NCBI GenBank assembly: GCA_022496205.1
Contig: WTXD01000007.1
Span: 310,001-374,000, forward strand
From: Gloeopeniophorella convolvens
Taxonomy: Eukaryota; Basidiomycota; Agaricomycetes; Russulales
DNA length: 64,000 nt
Reading direction: 5' to 3'
Positions 54,645-64,000 of the stretch are shown here, piece after piece. The first letter of the stretch is position 1; each line of letters begins with the position of its first letter. The notes below the pieces were generated by a model. That model ran no database searches, was not told the origin of the DNA, and was given only the letters and a program-made list of their open reading frames with translations. The position numbers and the translations under genes were made by a program.

Positions 54645-57305
54645 TCAGAACCTCTGAGGGTGCCAATGACCTCTCAGCCTCCTGGCTACGTCAAATTCTA
54701 CCCTTTCCACAGCGGTCAAGTGCGCATAGTCCTCGCCCGCATCGTCGGACTCTGAAGGAGAGGAGGCGCCGTCTTCAGCCAACCACGTCCCACTTTCCCA
54801 AAGACGATCCCTTGCTGGTTCTTCGCCAAGGCCCTCAGAGCCAGCCCAGTTTGCAGACGCCAGAGAGGCGGCGCAATCCCAACTTGTCAAGGGACGCACC
54901 TCGCGGGAAGAGAATTCTGACAGTACTTCGTCCGGATAGTCATGCTGGACGCTTGAAAGGTCGTCTAGGGTGCGGTCTACATGGGCAGCAGAGTCGCGAG
55001 GTACGCCTGGTTGATCGTCCATATGCGCAGCAGGGTGATCATGTCTGAGATCCGGAACTCCGTCCCAGCCTACGTCGTCAAAGGACAAAGAGCCTAGGTG
55101 CAAGTAGCAGTTCGCTGATGAGTTGTCGTAAATGAGCGCGTTGACGCCATAGTCGGCGGCCGTGTCCATTGGTCCAAGCTGGTCCTCTATCCCAGTTTCA
55201 GCGGGTGTGGGAAATGCCGGTTCCAAGAAGTCGTTGGGAATGCCCAGGTCGTCTTTAGAGTTCTCTTCGAGAGTATGGTTAGAGTGCCTCTGTTGCGTGG
55301 ACTTCCTGCGAGTCTGTGGGATGTAGGTGATTGCCGGTACGTCAAGGGATCGAATAGCACGCTCAAAGGAGTCTAGCGAAGATGTCTGAATAGCAGAAAA
55401 GTGCTCGTCCTGGACAGCAAGGACGTCTGGAACGATTGACAGATCTTCAAGCATAGAACCTCCAGCTGCGTCAGCTACTACGTTGAAATCCTCGTCGATG
55501 CCTGTCTCATTCGCGAGAGGCTGGTCCAAGGTCATGCTGGCGTTGGTTCCATGACACGCGTGGCTCTGGTGCTCTGGTCCGCCCAGGGGAGGTATCCTTT
55601 GGCTGGGTATGGATGTCAGGTCGACGGGGTCATCTTTGTGTGCCCCCGAAAAGAATTTGGAGCGTGTAACCCTCAAGTCTTGGGGTAGTAGAGAATTTTG
55701 TACGACCTGAGAGGCGGATTCCCAAGGTCCGATAGAAGAGACCACCTTGGTAAGTTCTGGAAGAGGCTTCAGCACAGGAGAGCGAGGCTTTTCCGTGGGT
55801 GGCATGAAAGAAATCGGTGCAGTAGCCTGAGTAACGCAGTCTTGGCGTGGGGAGAGTGCTCTGTTTTGTTCGCGTTCCAGGACCTTGCCCCAGGCAGTAG
55901 CTCGAACATCAAGCAAAGCGGTCATTGCTTTACTCGTAGAAGGGGCGACGACGTCAGGACTTGTGCTGGGTAAACTACCATCCTCTCGCTCGATGTCCCA
56001 AGAAGCTGAACGAGCCAGGCATGCTACTTTCCCCGATGACCTTGCAAGGGCGTCGTAGTTCCTGCTTTGGTGAACAGCTCCCGCGTCGGCACCACCCACG
56101 TCGACCTCGGAGTCGCAGTCTGTGGGGACTGTAGGTGAATCTGGCCTCTTGGTACCTTTGGCTTTGATTTCTCTCTTTCTAAGTTGAACTGAAGGTCCTT
56201 TCGCCGAGAGGATCTCGGATGAATGTTCTTCGGTAGCGCTGCCGCTGGAGGACGTATCTGAGCTTTCATGACCCGAACGTTGACCTGCTGACGTCTTTGT
56301 GGGCTTTGTACGGAGGAATCGGTCCTCCGAAAAGACGCGGGAGGGAAACCCTGGTTGGCAAGAAGAATGAGTGAGATCGCTGATGAATGCAAAATGTATA
56401 CAGCACCCTTCCGCTTTGAACGTTTCGACTTGGTTACTTCAACCTTGGCAGAAGCTCTTCCTTTGTTGAATACGCCAAAACTTGGCGGTGGTTCTATCTG
56501 TCCAGCACCCGCTGGTCAAGGTTTGTCCTAGCCTTCTTGCAGAAGCCTCGACGTACCGTCAATCTATTCTTGCCCACGCTAGTAGATGAGAATCCATGCA
56601 TCAACGCCAAACCGGCGGGAATTTTCTGCTTCTTTCCTTTGGGTTCCTTGCTTGGCACCATCTTGTTTTCTTTCTCGCCTTTCGCATTCGATGTCGCCTC
56701 GTCCCGCGCGCCCATGATCTCTCGCTTAGCACGTTTTCTCTGTCGGCGCTCCGCAAGCCCTGATATAATTGCAAGTTTGAGCGTAAGGTAGGTAGATGAA
56801 AAGCGAACATACTGGTCAAGTGTTCTTCGTCGGTATCACTACGTGGACGGCGCCCTTTCCGGGAGGATCGAGGACCGATCCTCTTCTCCGCTAGTTTCCC
56901 GGTCGAGTTACTTCGTGGCTGAGGCGAACCAGGATTGATAGACCCCATTCCTCGCTGTTCCGTTTTTGACTGCTCCGCTGTCGATTCCAGTCGTTGTGGA
57001 GGCGTGGGCAAGCGCTTGCTAGGTTTGCTTTGGGACTGCGCCATCCGAGGTATGAGAACAGGAGTCTCAAAGCCAGCAGACGGCTGATGCAAACGCGTCT
57101 TCTCTTTTTCTGGAGTGTTGAGATCCCAAGATGCGTGTACAGCGCGGCCTTCATTGGCTTGCGCCTTGGCGAACCTCTTCTGTGATACAACAAACTCCTG
57201 GACGCGGCTGCACGGTCCTTTTTCTTCGCAATTAGCTAGAAGACCTAGACTGGATGTGTTCAAAAGCACAGGCTCGGGAGGACGCGAGATTCGCGGCGGG
57301 GACAT
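54645..57305 (-). CDS. large disordered protein, function unknown
   Basis: About 780 residues over five exons. N-terminal third: MSPPRISRPPEPVLLNTSSL, then basic, Ser/Pro-rich sequence (AEKRIGPRSSRKGRRPRSDT), and the most conserved-looking block LALMHGFSSTSVGKNRLTV joined across an intron to EPPPSFGVFNKGRASAKVEV. The middle carries basic clusters (TKSKRSKRKGA). The C-terminal 480 residues are acidic and Ser/Asp-rich, ending in a likely folded motif LTAVERVEFDVARRLRGHWH. Basic N-terminus and acidic C-terminus suggest a nuclear or chromatin-linked protein, but I know no domain here. Splice sites are clean and frames open, so the gene is intact. Confidence 0.65.
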
Positions 57306-58184
57306 GATAGTGTACTCCGAGTTCGTTTCAGATCGTTAGCTCTCAGAGTCGACTGCCAACTCCCGACCAGTGTTCTTACGTAATACAGTATACAGCCCAA
57401 CACATGACCGCGTCGCGGGTCGCTCCGGACGCGCATTTCAGCCCCACTGCTGCAATCCCGGAATGTTCAATGTTCAACGTCAGGTCAGACCAATCAAGCA
57501 TGTTATATCTCATCATTGTCTACCGATAATCGACGCGCACAAATCGTCGAGGAACTACGTGTTGGAATCATGATCGTCGGACAGTGATAAGATAAGGATA
57601 TCGGACATAGATTAGTCGTATCTTTGTTCCTTACCGTTTGACACACGACTGTGTACACAAACGGATTCATCCTTCCTTACCTCGACGGGCGACACTATCC
57701 GGTCTTGAGTCATGGAATATTCACACTACGAACTCTATCCCAGAACTTCTACCGCCACCACGAGCCGGAGGTCATAACTTCCCAATCGGAGGCAAGCAAG
57801 CAAATGATCCAGGAAGCTCGGGATCGAGAGACCCTTTGGTTCAGGATGCTCGCGACAAGCTTCGATCCTCGAAAGTAATATTGGAAATCATGGATCGTTA
57901 CTTGGTGACTAAATGGAAAATCGGGGACGATGGTAGCCTTCACCTGGCCAAATACAATCCGAGCTCAACGGCTACAAGTAGGAAGCGCGCCTTCGATGAA
58001 GTGGGAGCGCTCGGCGCCTGTGGGAATCATTGCTGCGACGGTCACTAGAAACGTAGGCACGACTCCATTGCTTGCACAATGTTCATTGAGATCGTTACAT
58101 TACAAATCAAGAAGTATACACGAAGTACGGGTTCCTGCCAAAAAAGATGGGAAAAGCCATGATAATCGTCATTGGTTGATCGAC
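57306..58184. other. intergenic, no convincing gene
   Basis: 880 bp. Plus-strand frames at 57638-58048 (136 codons) and 57651-57878 (75 codons) have acceptable composition but no recognisable family and no splice support. AT-richer than the surroundings. Confidence 0.4.
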
Positions 58185-60572
58185 TCACTGCTTGTCCGTC
58201 AGATCTAGGAACGCGTGGCGCTCTCTCTCCTTCTGCACATCGGCGTCCGTCCAGTTGTGGCGCTGCTTCTCTTCTTCGAGCCTCTGTTGCTTCTTTTTGT
58301 TCAGCCTATGGTTGATCCAACGCAGAAGGAAACATATGAACAGCTGCGATGTCAGCAGGGTCATGATGGCGATCTTCCCAGGGATGTAGTCAGGTGCATC
58401 CTTGGGAAGGAAGATTTCTGTGCCTATGATGTTGCCGACACTGAAGGTAGCAAGTGTCATGGCATTGACGGTGACCTGATAGTGCTCAGTTTGATTATGT
58501 TCTAGGCACAAAACCCGACTAACCTTCTTTGTATGCCCGCTGGTGTTGCTAGCGTTATATGCGTAGACAGTGGAAAGGGCACTTCCAAACGTTCCGATCA
58601 GGTAGGTCGCTATGGTGTCCGATCAGCGAGGCCGTGAGACCCAATAATATGTGGTTGAGCCTCACCGAAAAGAAGCGCGCCCTTCTTCCCAGAATCGTTC
58701 AACCCGATCAGCATCGCGGTGCCGACGATGGTCGGAACTATAGCGATGACAATAGGAACCATACGTTCGCCCTGAGACACTGCTTAGCCATCGGCGCGGT
58801 GGTTCGAATGCAATGCGTAGCGCTACCTTCCTGTCAGAATACCAACCACAAAACAGTGTCATTACAGCTGCAACGGCACCACCGGGCGTCGATAAGATGA
58901 GTGTTTGCCTTGATCTGCAGACCATAGTGAGGACTCTCCGCCTAGGTCAATCCACGACGAACGTACGTATAGCCAAAGCTTTTGATGATGAGGTTGCTGA
59001 CTGCGGTATGGTGAGCATCGTGGCGAGCACGTAGGAGAACACGTACAGTTACTCAAAGCACCATTCGGGATGCTCGCTACATGATTGTACCCATCAGCAC
59101 ACTGATTCCTTTCCAAGTACTCCGGCACCCACTGATTATCGTCGTCAACACTATTAACCAAGTCCGGATGTCCAATACAGCCTCCTTGACTTGTTCTGGC
59201 TTCAGCCTCTTGTTCTCTGTGCCTCCCTGATCGTCTCGGACGCGCTCGAGTGCCGCAACCCTCTCCTCTTTGGTTAGGAGTTGCGCGTGCACCGGCGAGT
59301 CAGGCATCCACATAAGCACGCAGAGGCCAACAAGGATTGCCAGACCGCCAAGCAGCAGGTAAATGATCTTGTACGGCGCGATGCGATGGCCATCGTAAAA
59401 CGAGACGCCCTATGCTTACACTTAGCCATGCAGGCTCCCACAAAGTTCGGAGCGCGCGAACGTACATAGGCAACAAACCCACCAAATATCTGGGTGAGAC
59501 CGTTCTGAGGGAATTCTCAGTGACGGAGCGCGAGGCGCGCGGATATTCACACACCATGACATAGAACCATGAGATGCGGGTCGCCTGATCCAAGCGGGAA
59601 CGTCAGAGACAGCCCGATCCGGGAAACGCGACCAAAGGCGTACCTGTTCTTCTTTCTTGTAGAACATCGAGATGATAAGGATGAGGATAGGTGCGACACA
59701 GGATTCGCACATGCCTAGGAAATTCTGCTCAGTGCGGGCCTACATGAACACTGCTCGAACTTACCCATAAAGAACCTCAACGCGAAGAAAGAGCTGAAGG
59801 ATCCCGCGACGGAATGCAACATGAGAATAGTCCCCCAGAGCACGATGTTGGCACCTGGGCGGGCAAGAAAAAGCCAGTCAGACACCCTCGTGCGCTGTGC
59901 CAGGCCGAGACTGCGTACCCAGGTACTTCCCCAGACGGAGCTTCTGGGAAATGTACACCGTGGGGAACTCCCATACAAGAAAGCCTGGGACTGGGGTCAC
60001 GAAGGGTCACTGGTGAAGTTTGGGGGTTTAAACGGACCAAGGTAGAATGCCATTGACACCAGGTTGTAATCCTGCACAGAGGTCAGCGAGAGTCAAGAGA
60101 ACTGGGCGGAGAGACTTGCCTGTCCTGTTATCGGGAAGCCCATGATGCTACCCGAGGTCAAAAATAGCACATCACATCTCGGACCAGGGGCCCCTCACCT
60201 GGCATAGTTCAGGGAGGTCTTGTCGCTAGACTGAAGTCAGATCCTACTAGAAGTGCGTCACTTCATGCACCACACCCACAGGAATTGCGTGAAGTAGACG
60301 GCCGCGCATAGCGGAGGGATCCACCAGTCCTGTAGCAGAATAAGCATCGCATGGACCAAAAGGGCATGCGAACCACGTACGAGCTTCCTCCTCAGGCGAC
60401 GATTGTACTCCTCGCTGAAGTGCGCCTGCCGCTCGCGCCCGACGAGCTTGAGCGCCTCGTCGCCCTCGCGGCTGTCGACAATCGACTCGGTCGTCGAGGC
60501 TTCGTGTTTTTCGTCACCGTCGTCTGTATGCGCGCGCGAGGATGGCCGCTTCTCTATGTCAGAAGAGGACAT
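58185..60572 (-). CDS. MFS transporter, Dal5-type anion:cation symporter
   Basis: Plasma-membrane transporter of the ACS family (allantoate, nicotinate, tartrate-like organic anions). N-terminal cytosolic region MSSSDIEKRPSSRAHTDDGD, then LRRKLDWWIPPLCAAVYFTQ, LDKTSLNYASIMGFPI (family motif), YNLVSMAFYLGFLVWEFPTV, ANIVLWGTILMLHSVAGSFS, ALRFFMGMCESCVAPILILI, MFYKKEEQATRISWFYVMNG, the RxxWxxxxLxxGxLxxLxGxx-like loop IIYLLLGGLAILVGLCVLMW and MPDSPVHAQLLTKEERVAAL. The second half: SFGYTSKQTLILSTPGGAVA, LFCGWYSDRK, GLNDSGKKGALLFATYLIGT, SALSTVYAYNASNTSGHTKK, NIIGTEIFLPKDAPDYIPGK. About 12 introns. The start was set at the third methionine of the frame; 60584 is also possible. Substrate not predictable. 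Confidence 0.9.
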
Positions 60573-61026
60573 CGCCAGAATCATGCGCACGAGCACTGAG
60601 AACCCGCAGAGACGGGATGCAGGAGCGAAGCTCTATCTCACATCTATTTAAGAAGGCCGATACCAGTCAGGCTCCTGGCTGAGCACTCTCCAAGCGCATT
60701 GCACCCGTGGTGCTATCCAGTGTTCAGCGTGGGTCAGTGTTTGGTGAGAGAAGATGTCCAGATTTGCGGCTGACCCGTGACCGAGTCCAAGCATTCAGCT
60801 TCAAGTAGAAATTCTGATAAGTGTGCCGACAGATCTGTCTCCCACACTCAGATTGCCGAAAGATAAGTGACAGCCCCCTTACTCGAAGTCGCAGAGAGAT
60901 GAGTGCTAGAATGCTGCGTATATTCAATGATGTGGTGGAAAGAAAATTCTACATGACAACAAACGATGACTGCAAATGCAACGAAGCAAACATGGCCCGA
61001 CTGGTACCAAATCCTTCAAGGGACGT
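60573..61026. other. intergenic, transporter promoter and ERG10 3' region
   Basis: About 450 bp. No gene. AT-richer patch at 60930-60985. Confidence 0.4.
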
Positions 61027-62541
<1,515 letters not shown>

Positions 62542-62867
62542 GGTGAGGCGAGGAGGGAAGTCTTTTTATGTGTTTGAAAAATGAGGGGGAGATGGACGAT
62601 ATGCGACCACCCCGGATATGAACCAATCCGGGTCAGAGGCGATCCAGATCGTACGACGGAATGGTCGACTGACACTGACAAACGCGCCCGACTCGTATGG
62701 AATTATCCAACAAGCAACTGAACGCCCGCCCCAGGTGCGAAGAGTCTCGGTAACGAATTACCGACACGGATGCGCCTCTCTGCGCCCTTTATACCCTCCC
62801 TGACGGCCAAGATCCGGCTCCTACATATCACGCGCCTCTTGCGCCGCGCCGTGAGCCTCGCTGCCCT
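62542..62867. other. intergenic, ATG10 3' end and ERG10 promoter
   Basis: 326 bp. An A/G-rich tract on the plus strand (C/T-rich in the sense direction) precedes ERG10. No other feature recognised. Confidence 0.4.
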
Positions 62868-63659
62868 CTACACGCTCCCGAGCTCAACTATGTTCCCTAG
62901 CACCATGAACCACGTCTCCAGCCAGTCTACCCACGGACTGCTGCTCTGACTAACATCGGGCAGACCCTCGGCGTTCTTCTCTCCGATCAGCTCGCCCATT
63001 GCAGACGCTGTGCCACACGGATGGATATACCAGGACGGCGTCCCCATTGTAGGGTGATCTCCCTGCGACAACAGCGGAAACGGCGCCTCCGGTTGGACCA
63101 GCGCGAATGATGAAGCTTGTGTTTCCGATAGGGCGTGGCGGTGCAAGAGTGTCGTTTTCAAAATATGTTCCAGGGTCAGAGGAGAACCGCCTACGTCAGG
63201 CGTCTTCTTAGCAGATATTTTTCACCCGGATTATAAAAAAACACACGAGAATCGTGAACCGTGAAATAGAATACAGGCACCTGATATGTCGGAGAGAAGG
63301 CGATGCTCTGATTGCAGGCCAGAACTTCCGACGAATTGCTCTGCACAGCAGCAGGATCGTCTAATGCCTCGTCTTCCAAGTCGGAGGCATCTTCAACAAG
63401 GTCCTCTCTCTCGACTTCGGAGCGGTCCTGCAACAAGAGAGTGCGAGACAAGTATCCAAACCCGGGGATTGTCTGAGACGGTGATCAGAACAAGATCAAC
63501 AAGACGATAGGTTGAGAGGCACACAGGGTGCTCTGCCCAAAACCAGCCCTTCAGTCTGGACTCTCCCAAAGATGACGGAGATCGCGTATGTTTGATAGCA
63601 AAATCTTTTGCAGCCTGCTCGAATCGGACACGAGTGAGAGTCGAAGAGGAAGAGGCCAT
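62868..63659 (-). CDS. ATG10: autophagy E2-like conjugating enzyme ATG10
   Basis: Transfers the ubiquitin-like ATG12 to ATG5. Start MASSSSTLTRVRFEQAAKDF, then RLKGWFWAEH; an intron (about 63430-63538) leads to an acidic loop (EVEREDLVEDASDLEDEALD), SEVLACNQSIAFSPTYQVPV and FYFTVHDS; another intron leads to GGSPLTLEHILKTTLLHRHA, GDHPTMGTPSWYIHPCGTAS and VDWLETWFMVLGNIVELGSV. HPC holds the active-site cysteine, with the HP-x-x-G-x-P-x-x-x-x-HPC context and the final W-L-x-x-x-x-x-G-x-V-V/I-x-L helix matching human ATG10. Complete, divergent from ribosomal protein eS1 (155 bp). Confidence 0.9.
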
Positions 63660-63814
63660 GTGGCGTGGGAATGAACTATGCAGCACGGAGAACAAAGTTT
63701 GAAGCCACTCAGCGGCGTCGACCGATACCAAACCCACGCACGAGCTCAAGTCCCGCTCGAATATCTCAAAACAAGGCCCGGTCAAGCGGTCTCTTCACTT
63801 TCTTTATCTCAATC
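63660..63814. promoter_or_regulatory. short divergent promoter, ATG10 and ribosomal protein eS1
   Basis: 155 bp between starts. A C/T-rich tract (tctcttcactttctttatctc) directly precedes the eS1 ATG, the usual arrangement of fungal ribosomal protein genes. Confidence 0.45.
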
Positions 63815-64000
63815 ATGGCCGTAGGGAAGGTGCGTTAGGACTCCACACGCCACCGCCACTGGTCTTGACCTCACGTCTTCGCGTCCTTGTAGAACAAGCG
63901 CTTGTCCAAGGGTAAGAAAGGTATCAAGAAAAAGGTCGTCGACCCTTTCTCCCGCAAGGGTGCGTGCAGCCTCGAGTCGATACGCTGCATATTGTTCTGA
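63815..64000 (+). CDS. RPS1: 40S ribosomal protein eS1 (3' end beyond window)
   Basis: Small-subunit ribosomal protein. Exon 1 is only five codons plus (MAVGK); an intron (about 63830-63891, gtgcgt..gtag) leads to NKRLSKGKKGIKKKVVDPFS followed by RK at the next donor (63959). This is the invariant eS1/S3a N-terminus (MAVGKNKRLSKGKKG). The rest lies outside the window. Confidence 0.93.

Noticed and set aside
57638..58048. Small plus-strand gene between the orphan and the transporter
   Set aside because: Two overlapping frames are open but neither shows a domain or a coherent start; left as unannotated sequence.

Overview
The window is GC-rich nuclear DNA from a filamentous basidiomycete, most likely an agaricomycete (mushroom-forming) fungus. 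The signs are dense genes on both strands, many 45-70 nt GT..AG introns with CTGAC/CTAAC-like branch sites, a DUF6535 membrane-protein gene, a very large NACHT-WD40 gene, and a remnant of a Tnp2 (CACTA/Plavaka-type) transposon. No bacterial features (operons, Shine-Dalgarno sites, CRISPR) are present. All assignments come from reading translated sequence by eye; no search was run. CDS coordinates are gene spans from start to stop codon, including introns.

Layout, left to right. 0-8 kb: a 5'-truncated Sfp/Lys5-type phosphopantetheinyl transferase, an F-box/LRR-like gene, mitochondrial aspartyl-tRNA synthetase, and an Ivy1-like BAR protein. 8-14 kb: mitochondrial ribosomal protein bL19m, a PABPN1/Pab2-type RNA-binding protein, and a Zn2Cys6 transcription factor. 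14-19.5 kb: an ACAD10/11-type acyl-CoA dehydrogenase with a 12-nt micro-exon, a small orphan gene, and the Tnp2 remnant. 19.5-26.4 kb: a SIRT5-type sirtuin, the ATP-synthase assembly factor FMC1, an RRM protein, and an eIF4A-derived DEAD-box-like protein whose helicase motifs have nearly all been lost. 26.4-34.6 kb: Elongator subunit Elp2, AcpS-type phosphopantetheinyl transferase, IBA57/CAF17, dUTPase, a secreted M43 metalloprotease and PET191/COA5, packed mostly as divergent and convergent pairs. 34.6-43.1 kb: a gene-poor gap, DUF6535, a DUF1640 (Fmp32/MCUR1-like) protein, PYM/WIBG and GPN3. 43.1-53.1 kb: long gaps, a TATA-driven histidine-rich small protein, and the NACHT-WD40 STAND gene with 21 WD40 repeats. 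53.1-64 kb: a disordered orphan protein, a Dal5-type MFS transporter, acetyl-CoA acetyltransferase, the autophagy E2 ATG10, and the start of ribosomal protein eS1.

Functionally this is mostly housekeeping sequence with unusually many genes for mitochondrial proteins (AspRS, bL19m, SIRT5-type, FMC1, AcpS, IBA57, PET191, DUF1640, probably acetyl-CoA acetyltransferase), plus a lineage-specific block (36-57 kb: DUF6535, His-rich protein, NACHT-WD40, orphan). The two most unusual items are the eIF4A-derived pseudo-helicase (22977-26138) and the 21-repeat STAND receptor with a stop-containing, in-frame intron between its NTPase and its propellers (46914-53060). Two likely frameshift lesions (about 36.79 kb and 39.06 kb) are flagged; each could be a real mutation or an assembly error.
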